Shown here: one piece after another, positions 1-8,555 of the stretch
How the letters are laid out: every line of letters begins with the position of its first letter
Position numbering within the stretch: position 1 is the first letter of the stretch
NCBI RefSeq assembly: GCF_000188035.1
Contig: NZ_AEUY02000005.1
Span: 1,426,001-1,490,000 of the forward strand
Direction of reading: 5' to 3'
Source: Streptococcus pseudoporcinus LQ 940-04
GTDB taxonomy: Bacteria > Bacillota > Bacilli > Lactobacillales > Streptococcaceae
DNA: 64,000 nucleotides
Position numbers and translations under genes: made by a program
The notes under the pieces: generated by a model
The model's input: the letters and a program-made list of their open reading frames with translations, nothing else
What the model was told of the DNA's origin: nothing
Databases searched by the model: none

Positions 1-8
1 AATATACA

Positions 9-1235
9 ATGAAAACAGATGAGAAGATCAATTTTCGTTATTTAATAAGTAGTAAAGGCATATCTCAAGTAGGCAATATCATGTTTAATTTTGCTAATCA
101 TACATTTCTTGCTGGTCTTAATCCAACTTCTCTATCCTTAGTTGCAATTTACCAGTCCTTAGAAAGTATTATTGGCGTTTTATTTAATTTATTTGGTGGT
201 GTAATCGCTGACAACTTTAAACGAAAAAAAATTATTATGGGGACCAATATCTTCTGCGGATTTGCTTGTCTAGCTCTCTCCTTCATATCTCAAGCATTAT
301 GGTTAGTCTATGCAATTGTAGGAACCAATGTTATATTGGCCTTGATGAGCGCTTTTTCTGGGCCATCATATAAAGCATTTACTAAAGAAATTGTAAGACA
401 GGAAACTATTTCTCAATTGAATTCATTTTTGGAAACAAGCAGTAATGTTATCAAAGTAACGATTCCAATGGTAGCGATTTTCTTATATAATAGACTTGGA
501 ATACACGGAGCACTAGTGCTGGATGGGCTATCTTTTCTACTTGCTGCCTTGTTGGTCCACTTTATTGTCCCTATTAACGAAGAAGTGATATCCAAAGAGA
601 AGATGACAGTAAGAGAAATCTTTGATGATTTAAAAACAGGATTTAAGTATATTTATAGCCATAAAACAATTTTTATCGTTATTGGTCTATCAGCATTTGT
701 CAATTTCTTTCTAGCAGCTTATAATCTCTTGTTACCCTACAGTAGTCAGATATTTGAAAATATGTCATCTGGACTTTATGGGACCTTTCTGACAGCAGAA
801 GCGGTTGGTGGCTTTGTTGGGGCTTTATTAAGTGGTTTGGTGAATAGACAACTGTCAAGTCAGCGACTGATGATGGTTTTAGCTTTATCAGGATTAATGT
901 TAATGTTAGCCCCTCCACTCTATTTTATATGTCACAATACAATTGTTTTAGCTTTGTCCCCAGCACTATTTAGTTTATTTCTTTCTATTTTTAATATTCA
1001 GTTTTTCTCAATTGTACAAAGAGAGGTTGATAATGAGTTTTTGGGAAGGGTATTTGGAATTATCTTTACGGTAGCAATTCTTTTTATGCCAATTGGTACA
1101 GGAATTTTTTCAATGATATTGAATCCTAAAAATACCTATAATTTTTTTATAATTGGACTATCTGTTACATTGTTATCGCTAGTATTTAGTGGTTTGTTCA
1201 AAAAATATAACCAGTCTTTTACTGATAAATTATAA
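9..1235 (+). CDS. MFS efflux-type permease
   Basis: A 408-residue, strongly hydrophobic protein with about 12 predicted membrane segments. It resembles the MFS_3 / macrolide-efflux branch of the major facilitator superfamily. A basic loop (DNFKRKKI) follows the second segment, where the MFS inter-helix signature lies. The likely role is proton-driven export of a small molecule, but the substrate is unknown. The ATG is only 8 bases from the window edge, so the ribosome site and any upstream partner cannot be seen. The MKTDEKINFRYL opening looks like a natural N-terminus. A terminator follows directly, so this gene ends a transcription unit. Confidence 0.8.
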   Translation: MKTDEKINFRYLISSKGISQVGNIMFNFANHTFLAGLNPTSLSLVAIYQSLESIIGVLFNLFGGVIADNFKRKKIIMGTNIFCGFACLALSFISQALWLVYAIVGTNVILALMSAFSGPSYKAFTKEIVRQETISQLNSFLETSSNVIKVTIPMVAIFLYNRLGIHGALVLDGLSFLLAALLVHFIVPINEEVISKEKMTVREIFDDLKTGFKYIYSHKTIFIVIGLSAFVNFFLAAYNLLLPYSSQIFENMSSGLYGTFLTAEAVGGFVGALLSGLVNRQLSSQRLMMVLALSGLMLMLAPPLYFICHNTIVLALSPALFSLFLSIFNIQFFSIVQREVDNEFLGRVFGIIFTVAILFMPIGTGIFSMILNPKNTYNFFIIGLSVTLLSLVFSGLFKKYNQSFTDKL

Positions 1236-1241
1236 AAGTGT

Positions 1242-1292
1242 AAAGCCCCGAGTTTTTATTTAGTAACATAAATAGAAATTAGGGGCTTTTTG
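1242..1292 (+). terminator. Rho-independent terminator after the MFS gene
   Basis: AAAGCCCC at 1242-1249 pairs with GGGGCTTT at 1282-1289. The stem continues through an AT-rich inner region (TTTATTTA against TAAATA) and is followed by a T run. Confidence 0.8.
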
Positions 1293-1317
1293 ACATCTTT
1301 ATTGGAACAATTTAGTT

Positions 1318-1348
1318 AAGTTGTCTTAATTTTATTGTTAAGCAACTT
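1318..1348. promoter_or_regulatory. Candidate operator dyad upstream of the ECF operon
   Basis: AAGTTG (1318-1323) plus CTTAA (1325-1329) mirror TTAAG plus CAACTT (1338-1348) around an 8-nt centre. This is an 11-bp dyad with one unpaired T. It abuts and overlaps by two bases the -35 box at 1347. A role as the binding site of the cassette's TetR regulator is inference. Confidence 0.45.
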
Positions 1349-1375
1349 GACTTCTGTTTTAAAAAAGAATAAGAT
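1347..1375 (+). promoter_or_regulatory. Promoter of the ECF/ABC cassette
   Basis: TTGACT at 1347-1352, a 17-bp spacer, then TAAGAT at 1370-1375. It lies 40 bp upstream of the first gene's GTG start. Confidence 0.7.
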
Positions 1376-1414
1376 AAGTTATAGACGATACCATCGGTAA
1401 AGGAGATAACAAGA

Positions 1415-2122
1415 GTGCTATTAATAGATTCGAACAGTAAGTTTCAAATACCAGCCAAAAAAATTAATGCTTTGACGATTATTGTGATTAACGCTTTATT
1501 GCCGCTTGTGAATAGTTTGTATCCATCCCACAAAGGGATCATATTTTCACAATTAGTTAGTTTACTGGTTATCTTTTTAGCGGGTTATTACTTAAAACTT
1601 TTAAAAGCAACTGGTTTCCTAGTATTATTCTATAGCTCTTATATGCTGTCATCTATCTATTTTAACATTGGAATCCTGGCTTCATTTTTTAGAATGTCTT
1701 TATTATTTATACCTTGTTTTCTGTTAGCATGGCTTCTTTGTACAGAGTATAATTCTTCTGAATTATTATCAGCTCTTCAAGGCTTGCACTTGTCTAAACT
1801 ATTTTTGATAGGCCTAATGGTAACATTGAGGTATATTTCGCTTTTTAGAAAAGAATTTCGACTCATTAAGGAAGCTATGCAAGTGAGAGGAGTTGACTTA
1901 TCTTTCAAACATCCAGTGAGGACTTTTGAATATTTGTTGGTTCCTCAACTGTTTCGCTGTTTAACTCTGAGCAATGACTTAACCAGTGCTAGTTTGACTA
2001 AAGGACTGACAGTACCTTGTAAGAGGACAAGTTATTTTCTTTCAAGATGGTCAATCTATGATGTTCTCATTTTTATAATAGTTTGTTTAGGCTATGGAAT
2101 GATTGTAGGTGGTGTTTTATGA
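1415..2122 (+). CDS. ECF transporter T component (EcfT/CbiQ family)
   Basis: A 235-residue membrane protein with about five transmembrane helices. It is the coupling subunit that links a substrate-binding S protein to the ABC ATPases. The CbiQ family carries two short Ala-Arg-Gly-type coupling motifs in a cytoplasmic helix pair. Here MQVRGVD (near residue 155) and LTKGLT (near residue 195) sit in the expected places, the second being degenerate. The start is GTG with AGGAG at 1401-1405, 9 nt upstream. The gene overlaps the next by ATGA, as expected for a translationally coupled operon encoding T, A and S subunits. Confidence 0.85.
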   Translation: MLLIDSNSKFQIPAKKINALTIIVINALLPLVNSLYPSHKGIIFSQLVSLLVIFLAGYYLKLLKATGFLVLFYSSYMLSSIYFNIGILASFFRMSLLFIPCFLLAWLLCTEYNSSELLSALQGLHLSKLFLIGLMVTLRYISLFRKEFRLIKEAMQVRGVDLSFKHPVRTFEYLLVPQLFRCLTLSNDLTSASLTKGLTVPCKRTSYFLSRWSIYDVLIFIIVCLGYGMIVGGVL

Positions 2123-3546
2123 CTAAAGAAGTTATGCTAGTACAAGATTTGGGCTTCACCTATGAAGGCAATCAAAGGAGTACCTTGAATAATATCAATG
2201 TTAACCTAGATTTAGGTCAAATTGTTTTTCTAACAGGTAGGAGTGGCTCAGGTAAATCAACCTTACTCAACATTATTAATGGTATTATTCCAGAAGTTAT
2301 TGAAGGGCAATTAATTGGAGATTTATGGATTGATGGGCAAAATCATTTAAAAGTTCATGAGCGCAACTTACTTCTAGGAAATGTTTTTCAGAACCTCAGA
2401 AGCCAGTTTTTCACGACTAATACGACATCAGAATTGGTTTTTGAGATGGAAAATTGCGGTGTGTCTCATCAAGATATGGTTAGACGTTTGAAAGCAATTA
2501 ATAACAAGTTTAAGATTGAAGATCTTCTAGACCGTCATGTCATGACTCTTTCTTCTGGTGAACGACAGTTTTTGGCACTGTTAACAGCTTTGATGATCAA
2601 TCCTAACATTCTTATTTTTGATGAACCCTCTGCTAATTTAGACTATGGTAACGTTATGAGATTGCGAGAGCAAATAGGAGCATTAAAAAAAGAAAAGAAG
2701 CTCATTATTATTGCAGACCATCGATGTTTTTACCTACAAGGAATGATGGACAGGGTATTGTTACTTGAAGATAGGACATTAAAAACCTACCTTTCTGAGG
2801 AAGATTTTTATCAGACTTATTATGGGAAACGTGATTTTGATTTGTTTAGTCATGTCTACCCACCTCGTGAGATTAGCCAAACAATGATTGAAACCGTCAA
2901 AATAAATCAAGTCTCCTACAAGCAAATATTAAAAGATGTTACTCTTAGTTTTTATCGGTATGAGGTTGCGGTGATTATTGGAAATAATGGTGCGGGAAAA
3001 ACGAGCTTGGCTAAACTCATTGCTCGCTTGCTTAAGCCTTGTAAAGGAAGTGTTGAGGTGGAGAGTCAACCTTTATATATAATGCAAGAGGCAGAATTTC
3101 AACTCTTTAGTTCCTCATGTCTGAAAGAATTAGAAATAACTTGTCACGATAATGAAAAAAATAAAAAGGCGTTGCAATTAGTGGATTTATACGATTTAAA
3201 GGATAAACATCCACATTCATTGAGTGGAGGAGAAAAGCAACGTTTACAGCTTGCGATAGCTTTTGTGAGTTCAACCGATGTCATTATTTTAGATGAACCT
3301 ACAAGTGGGCTTGATAAGGCATCAATGGAAAAGATTATTGCTATGTTGCAGTTATTAAAAAAAGAAAAAACCATCATCATCATTTCACATGATTATGAAT
3401 TCATCAGAGGGATTGCTGATCGTATTATCTACATTGCTAAACATCAAATAGCAGACGATTTTTACCTAGAAGCTCAACATATTAGAAGACTAAATACAAT
3501 TTATAATGAAATGGAGCAATTTTATGACAAAACAATTGAAGATTAA
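2119..3546 (+). CDS. ECF transporter duplicated ATPase (A-A' fusion)
   Basis: A 475-residue protein containing two complete ABC ATPase domains, so it provides both ATPase sites of the ECF module. Domain 1 has Walker A GRSGSGKST (near residue 40), a variant signature LSSGE and Walker B ILIFDEPSANLD. Domain 2 has Walker A GNNGAGKTS (near residue 290), LSGGE and VIILDEPTSGLD. The start chosen is ATG 2119, which overlaps the ecfT stop (ATGA) and has an upstream G-rich site (AGGTGGTG). An in-frame ATG at 2083 lies deep within ecfT and is less likely. The next gene's start lies 23 nt inside its 3' end. Confidence 0.85.
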   Translation: MTKEVMLVQDLGFTYEGNQRSTLNNINVNLDLGQIVFLTGRSGSGKSTLLNIINGIIPEVIEGQLIGDLWIDGQNHLKVHERNLLLGNVFQNLRSQFFTTNTTSELVFEMENCGVSHQDMVRRLKAINNKFKIEDLLDRHVMTLSSGERQFLALLTALMINPNILIFDEPSANLDYGNVMRLREQIGALKKEKKLIIIADHRCFYLQGMMDRVLLLEDRTLKTYLSEEDFYQTYYGKRDFDLFSHVYPPREISQTMIETVKINQVSYKQILKDVTLSFYRYEVAVIIGNNGAGKTSLAKLIARLLKPCKGSVEVESQPLYIMQEAEFQLFSSSCLKELEITCHDNEKNKKALQLVDLYDLKDKHPHSLSGGEKQRLQLAIAFVSSTDVIILDEPTSGLDKASMEKIIAMLQLLKKEKTIIIISHDYEFIRGIADRIIYIAKHQIADDFYLEAQHIRRLNTIYNEMEQFYDKTIED

Positions 3547-4111
3547 AGATTTTTTATTAATCGCTTTATTAACAGCACTTTATATGCTTATTTACTTTGC
3601 AACAATGCTCATTAGTACACCTTTGGGCCCTTTCGGTCATGCTATTAGTCCAGGTATATGTGCTTTGTTCTCAGGAACAGTGTTGTATTTCATGTCCAAA
3701 AAAGTTGGTAAAATGTGGCAGTTCACGCTGATGACATTCTTACTTATGGCTATTTTTACCTTGTTAGGTGGTGGCTATCTTCCATGGTTAATAAGTTCAG
3801 TTGCAATGGCTATTCTAGCGGATCTGCTAGCATCAAGTTCTAAAAATACAAGTCTTATCAAACTGGCAATTACTTCGGGATTGATGCATGTCGGGCAAGC
3901 TTGGGGAGCAATTATCCCATCATTGTTTTTTGTAGAAAAGTATAAGGAAGAGTGGATTCAAAGAGGGCAATCAGTAAAAGAGATGGAGGAACTCACTAAG
4001 TTTACGACTGGGATATGGGGGCTTATATCAACAGTGCTTGTCTTTTTGCTGGCTGTTGCGGGCGTCTATTTTGGCCATTTCATTTTGAGAAAACATTTTA
4101 AGGAGAATTAG
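3524..4111 (+). CDS. ECF S component, MptD / Trep_Strep family
   Basis: A 195-residue protein with five or six membrane helices, resembling the Trep_Strep (MptD) family of substrate-capture subunits. The segment PLGPFGHAISPG near residue 30 is typical of the family. S components determine specificity, and the family's ligand is not settled. The genes around it suggest haem or a metal chelate (see findings). The start is ATG 3524, with GGAG at 3513-3516. An ATG at 3506 is possible but would precede that site. It overlaps the ATPase gene and lies 1 nt before the first ABC exporter-type gene. Confidence 0.8.
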   Translation: MTKQLKIKDFLLIALLTALYMLIYFATMLISTPLGPFGHAISPGICALFSGTVLYFMSKKVGKMWQFTLMTFLLMAIFTLLGGGYLPWLISSVAMAILADLLASSSKNTSLIKLAITSGLMHVGQAWGAIIPSLFFVEKYKEEWIQRGQSVKEMEELTKFTTGIWGLISTVLVFLLAVAGVYFGHFILRKHFKEN

Positions 4112-4112
4112 T

Positions 4113-5852
4113 ATGGCCACCTTGAAACGTCTATTTTATTATGCAAATGAGAAGAAAATGTATTTGATTTTTTCTCTACTGTTTTCAGCTATAGCAACTA
4201 TCCTTTCTTTTATTCCTTATTATTATTTTTGGGAAATCCTAAAAGAGATGACAGGAAATGCAGATAAGCAGCACATTCAAAAATTTGCTCTATTAACATT
4301 TGGAGCAACCATATTATATTTATTGACTTACTTAGCATCATTATTATGTAGCCATATTTTCGCTTTTAGATTAGAGAGCAATATGAGGAAAGTAGGGCTT
4401 AAACACTTGTTAGATGCCTCTTTTTCTTTTTTTGATTTAAACTCATCAGGGAGAACTCGTAAAATTATTGATGATAATGCTTCTAATACGCACACTATCA
4501 TTGCACACATTTTACCTGACTCAATCAATGCTATTTTATTTCCTATCTGTCTTGTAGTCCTTTCTTTTAGGGCTAACAGTTATGTTGGTCTCCTAGTAGT
4601 TGTTGCCATCGGTTTCTCCTTAATATGTCTCAAATCTATGTATAGTGATGCTGACATGATGAAAGAATATATGGGAGCTTTAGAGGACATTAATTCAGAA
4701 ACAGTTGAGTATGTACGTGGTATCCAAGTTATAAAAATTTTTGATATGATGGTTGAATCGTTTGAAAAATTACATAAGTCTATTATTAATTATTCCCTTA
4801 TGATTAATAAACAATGCCAAATGTTTAAAATCCCGTATGTTTTATTTCAATGTGGAATGATGAGTTTTGGAGCTCTGATTATCATAATAGCATTTGCTCA
4901 GCTCCAAATGTCAAAAACCATGGGCCAGGTCTTAAGTTTAGTTGTTTTCTTCATGACATTTTCAGGTTTACTATATAATGCTTTTATAAAAATGATGTTT
5001 TTTAGCAAAGATTATTCTGTCGCCAAAGATGCTATTGATAAGTTAGAAACTTTATTTACTGAAATGGACTCTAATAAGCTCGATTATGGAAACGTGACGG
5101 ATTTAGAAACTAATGACATTGAATTTTCAGAAGTAAGCTTTGAGTATGAGACTGGCAGGCCTATTTTAAAAAATTTTAGTTTGAAACTTAAGGCTAATCA
5201 TAAATATGCCCTCGTTGGTTCTTCGGGTTCAGGAAAATCAACAATTGCAAAATTAATTTCTGGATTTTATCCCATTACCTCGGGTCAATTAAAAATAGGT
5301 GGCCACGATATTAAAGACTATAAAAGCCGGGTTATTGAAAAAAATATTGCTTTTGTATTTCAACAGGCAAAGCTTTTCAAAACAAGTATTTTTGAAAATG
5401 TTAAATTAGGAAATCCTGATAGTAGTGATGAAGAGGTGATGAAAGCTTTGAAACTGGCGATGTGTGAGAGCATTTTAGACAAGTTTGAAGCAAGAGAGCA
5501 GACAATTATTGGTGCTAAGGGTGTTCATTTATCTGGTGGTGAAGTACAGAGAATTGCTATTGCAAGAGCTATTTTAAAAGATGCTCCAATTATTATTTTA
5601 GATGAAGCGAGTGCAGCCAGTGACCCTGAAAATGAATATGCCATTCAAAAAGCTTTTTCAAGCTTAATGGCTAATAAAACTGTTATAATGATTGCTCATC
5701 GTTTGACCAGCATTAGAAATGTTGATGAAATCTTAGTGATTGAAGATGGAAGATTAATTGAACGCGGAAGTCATGAGACTTTAATTAAACAAGGTGGTAA
5801 ATATAAGCAATTTCAAGATTTGTATGCTCAAGCTAATGATTGGAGGTTATAA
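4113..5852 (+). CDS. ABC transporter, fused membrane and ATPase subunit 1
   Basis: A 579-residue half-transporter. Residues 1 to about 310 hold six membrane helices with an exporter fold. The rest is an ATPase domain with Walker A GSSGSGKST (near 370), LSGGE, Walker B IIILDEASA with the catalytic Glu, and H-loop IAHR. AAGGAG precedes the ATG. It is followed 1 nt later by a second half-transporter, so the two probably form a heterodimer. Exporter-fold pairs linked to iron or haem uptake (IrtAB-like; the siaD/siaE genes of the S. pyogenes sia operon, from memory) have this layout. Import rather than export here is inference. Confidence 0.85.
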   Translation: MATLKRLFYYANEKKMYLIFSLLFSAIATILSFIPYYYFWEILKEMTGNADKQHIQKFALLTFGATILYLLTYLASLLCSHIFAFRLESNMRKVGLKHLLDASFSFFDLNSSGRTRKIIDDNASNTHTIIAHILPDSINAILFPICLVVLSFRANSYVGLLVVVAIGFSLICLKSMYSDADMMKEYMGALEDINSETVEYVRGIQVIKIFDMMVESFEKLHKSIINYSLMINKQCQMFKIPYVLFQCGMMSFGALIIIIAFAQLQMSKTMGQVLSLVVFFMTFSGLLYNAFIKMMFFSKDYSVAKDAIDKLETLFTEMDSNKLDYGNVTDLETNDIEFSEVSFEYETGRPILKNFSLKLKANHKYALVGSSGSGKSTIAKLISGFYPITSGQLKIGGHDIKDYKSRVIEKNIAFVFQQAKLFKTSIFENVKLGNPDSSDEEVMKALKLAMCESILDKFEAREQTIIGAKGVHLSGGEVQRIAIARAILKDAPIIILDEASAASDPENEYAIQKAFSSLMANKTVIMIAHRLTSIRNVDEILVIEDGRLIERGSHETLIKQGGKYKQFQDLYAQANDWRL

Positions 5853-5853
5853 A

Positions 5854-7572
5854 GTGAAAGAAAAAATACAAGACTATTTTTCATTGACAAAAAAAGGTGC
5901 TGATAATGTTTTTAAAGCGGCCTTTTTATCATTGTTTAAATTTATGAGTTTTATGTTTCCTCCAATATTGGTACTTCTTTTTTTACAAGATGCTCTTAAC
6001 AAAACATTGAAATCAATCACTTTTTATGTAGGAGTTTTGGTGCTTATTGTGCTTGTTATGTATGTGATTTTGGAAAAAGAATATAGCCAAACATATGATG
6101 CCACCTACGAAGAAAGTATTGATTTAAGAATTAATATTGCTAATAAATTAAAAGAATTACCACTCTCTTATTTTTCAACTCATCATTTAGCCGAGCTGTC
6201 CCAAACAGTCATGATGGATGTTAATAATATTGAGATGGTTATTTCTCATTCCTTAGGACAGGGACTTGGATTTTTGGGATTTTTTATTCTCATGACGATA
6301 GTGTTGATAGCAGGAAATCCAACCTTGGGACTATGTGTTACTTTACCTATTTGGCTAACAGTAGCTGCTATGTTCCTTTCCAAAGATTTGCAGACGGCTC
6401 TGATTTCGAAATACTATCAACGCTTATTAGATAATGCAAGCGCATTTCAAGAGGCATTTGAGTTACAACAAGAAATTAAAAGCTATTCATTACAAGATAA
6501 GATTGAAGCTGATGTTTTAGAAAAACTAAATGATACCGAGAGACTTCATATAAAAGCTGAATTTACTATGGCTTGTGTCAGTTCTTTAATAGGCATTCTA
6601 CCTTTTTGTGCACCTGTTTTAACGGCAATTATTGGAGTTAGCCAATTCAAAGCAGATCATTTATCACTCTTATCCTATTTTGCTTATCTTATGGCTGCAA
6701 CGACTCTGTCAAGTCAGTATGCGGGTATCAATGAGTTCATCTTGCTCTTTCTTTATTTTAGAGATAGTTTTTCACGCATACGCGATTTATATGCAGAGCC
6801 AGTGCTAAGGGGGCAAGAGACCAAGCTTGATTGTTTTGATATTCAGTTTAATGATATTGTATTTGGCTACGGTAAAGATAAGATTATTAAAGGAATGTCA
6901 TTTCAGGCTAAGCAAGGTCAAGTTACAGCTTTAGTTGGACCGTCGGGGAGTGGAAAGTCAACTATCTTGAAATTAATAGCAAGGTTATATGATTATGACG
7001 GTGGAAGCATTACCATTGGTGGTAGGGATATTAAGGAAATAAGTCTTGGTGCTTTGTATGCTAATATTGCTATTGTTTTTCAGGAGGTTGAACTCTTTAA
7101 TACTTCAATTTTAGAAAATATTAGAGTAGGAAGAAAATCAGCAACAGACGATGAAGTGCTAGCAGTAGCTAAATTAGCCAATATAGATAAGATAGTTGAG
7201 AAATTGCCCAATGGTTACCAGACACTTGTTGGCGAAAATGGATCGAAGTTATCAGGTGGTGAACGTCAACGGATTTCAATTGCTAGAGCTTTTCTAAAAA
7301 ATGCTCCCATTATTCTTTTAGATGAAATGTCAGCTTCTATTGACGTGGAAAATGAGATGGAAATCCAAAAAAGCATCAATCAGTTGATAAAAAATAAGAC
7401 AGTTATTACCGTCTCCCATCGTCTAAAATCAATTGAAAAAGCAGATCAGATTATTGTTGTGGATCAAGGTCACGTTGACAATTGCGGAAAGCATGATGTC
7501 TTAATCCAAACTTCCCAGCTCTATAAAGAGATGGTCAAAAAATCTAAATTGGCAGAGAACTATACGTATTAA
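5854..7572 (+). CDS. ABC transporter, fused membrane and ATPase subunit 2
   Basis: A 572-residue half-transporter with an exporter-fold membrane region followed by an ATPase. It shows Walker A GPSGSGKST (near residue 360), LSGGE, Walker B IILLDEMSA with the catalytic Glu, and H-loop VSHR. Both subunits keep consensus catalytic residues, so neither half looks degenerate. The start chosen is GTG 5854, with GGAGG at 5842-5846, 7 nt upstream. In-frame starts at 5794 or nearby would overlap the previous gene heavily. It is the last structural gene of the cassette. Confidence 0.85.
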   Translation: MKEKIQDYFSLTKKGADNVFKAAFLSLFKFMSFMFPPILVLLFLQDALNKTLKSITFYVGVLVLIVLVMYVILEKEYSQTYDATYEESIDLRINIANKLKELPLSYFSTHHLAELSQTVMMDVNNIEMVISHSLGQGLGFLGFFILMTIVLIAGNPTLGLCVTLPIWLTVAAMFLSKDLQTALISKYYQRLLDNASAFQEAFELQQEIKSYSLQDKIEADVLEKLNDTERLHIKAEFTMACVSSLIGILPFCAPVLTAIIGVSQFKADHLSLLSYFAYLMAATTLSSQYAGINEFILLFLYFRDSFSRIRDLYAEPVLRGQETKLDCFDIQFNDIVFGYGKDKIIKGMSFQAKQGQVTALVGPSGSGKSTILKLIARLYDYDGGSITIGGRDIKEISLGALYANIAIVFQEVELFNTSILENIRVGRKSATDDEVLAVAKLANIDKIVEKLPNGYQTLVGENGSKLSGGERQRISIARAFLKNAPIILLDEMSASIDVENEMEIQKSINQLIKNKTVITVSHRLKSIEKADQIIVVDQGHVDNCGKHDVLIQTSQLYKEMVKKSKLAENYTY

Positions 7573-7644
7573 GAAAAGGATAACTGTGGGTGATAATGAT
7601 GCCGATCTTATGGTTAGCCTAGAAAGATGGAGCTAATAACTAAT

Positions 7645-7690
7645 AGCTAACTTTTGTTTTTTCGTCCTCAAATAAAAGCTAGCTGATTTT
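7645..7690 (+). terminator. Possible terminator after the ABC pair
   Basis: AGCTAACTTTT (7645-7655) and AAAAGCTAGCT (7674-7684) form an 11-bp stem with one mismatch. The following T run (GATTTT) is short, so function is uncertain. Confidence 0.35.
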
Positions 7691-7721
7691 AGTAATAACA
7701 ATGTTTAGCGCCTTTCAAGAC

Positions 7722-7750
7722 TTGTTAATAGGGCCAAATTAACATACAAT
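7722..7750 (+). promoter_or_regulatory. Promoter of the tetR-type gene with an embedded dyad
   Basis: TTGTTA (7722-7727), a 17-bp spacer and TACAAT (7745-7750). A perfect dyad TGTTAAT-N8-ATTAACA (7723-7744) fills the space between the boxes, the classic place for an autorepressor operator. Confidence 0.6.
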
Positions 7751-7791
7751 AGATAGCAGTGATAACAAAATCATTCAGAAGGAAGGTTGCT

Positions 7792-8373
7792 ATGGTCACA
7801 AGTAAACGATTAAGTAAGGCAGAACGAAAACGGGAAATTATGGCATCTGCTTCAAAACAAATTATTGCAAAAGGTTTTTCAAATACAACCATGGAAGATG
7901 TTATTGCTGGTACAACTATGTCAAAAGGTGGAGTTTATCATTATTATAAAAATACACTAGACATTTTTAAAGACCTCATGCTGGAAGGTTTAGCCTACAG
8001 AAATAAGATTATTCAAGAACATTTTGATGAGTGTCAAGCTGGATGTGAAACTGATTTTATAGTCAAGCAGCTAGTAGATAAAGTCTTAGATGATAATGAG
8101 TTGATGCCACTTTATGTGGAATTTTTAATTGAGAAAAGACGAAATCCAGAACTTGACAGTCTCTTCGAGTCTCTGAAAGAACAATCTTTAGTTGATTTGA
8201 AAAGGATAATGCCTATTGTTCCAACTGTCTTGAAGAAAAAAGAGTCTTACGATATGTTGACTGACGTCATCAATGGAATGATACTCGCCTCAAATGTACT
8301 TGGTGCAAGGGAGAATTTTAGGGCTAATCGGGTACTTTTAGAACGGTTATTTCGGTTACTTTTTGATAAATAA
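7792..8373 (+). CDS. TetR family transcriptional regulator
   Basis: A 193-residue regulator. The N-terminal helix-turn-helix region includes KREIMASASKQIIAKGF, TTMEDVIAGTTMSKGGVYHYY and a typical TetR third helix. The C-terminal ligand or dimer domain is not assignable. The start chosen is ATG 7792, preceded by AAGGAAGG; the GTG at 7759 lies before that site. It sits just downstream of the ECF/ABC cassette on the same strand with its own promoter, so it is the likely local repressor. The ligand is unknown. Confidence 0.85.
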   Translation: MVTSKRLSKAERKREIMASASKQIIAKGFSNTTMEDVIAGTTMSKGGVYHYYKNTLDIFKDLMLEGLAYRNKIIQEHFDECQAGCETDFIVKQLVDKVLDDNELMPLYVEFLIEKRRNPELDSLFESLKEQSLVDLKRIMPIVPTVLKKKESYDMLTDVINGMILASNVLGARENFRANRVLLERLFRLLFDK

Positions 8374-8480
8374 GGTGTTAAAAAATTAGGGCATCCCTGT
8401 TACTTGTCAGGGTATTTAGGAGATAAGATTTCGAAAAAAATGACTAAGCGTCTCAAAAGAAAAAAATGACTGTTGTCTTA

Positions 8481-8517
8481 AAAATCTCCTCCAAAACAGA
8501 ATTGGAGGAGATTTTTT
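8481..8517. terminator. Bidirectional terminator between tetR and the deacetylase
   Basis: A perfect 14-bp stem: AAAATCTCCTCCAA (8481-8494) against TTGGAGGAGATTTT (8502-8515), with a 7-nt loop. T runs occur on both strands, serving two convergent genes. Confidence 0.85.
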
Positions 8518-8555
8518 AAATGGGGGTTCAAGGACACTTCTTTAATGACATATTC

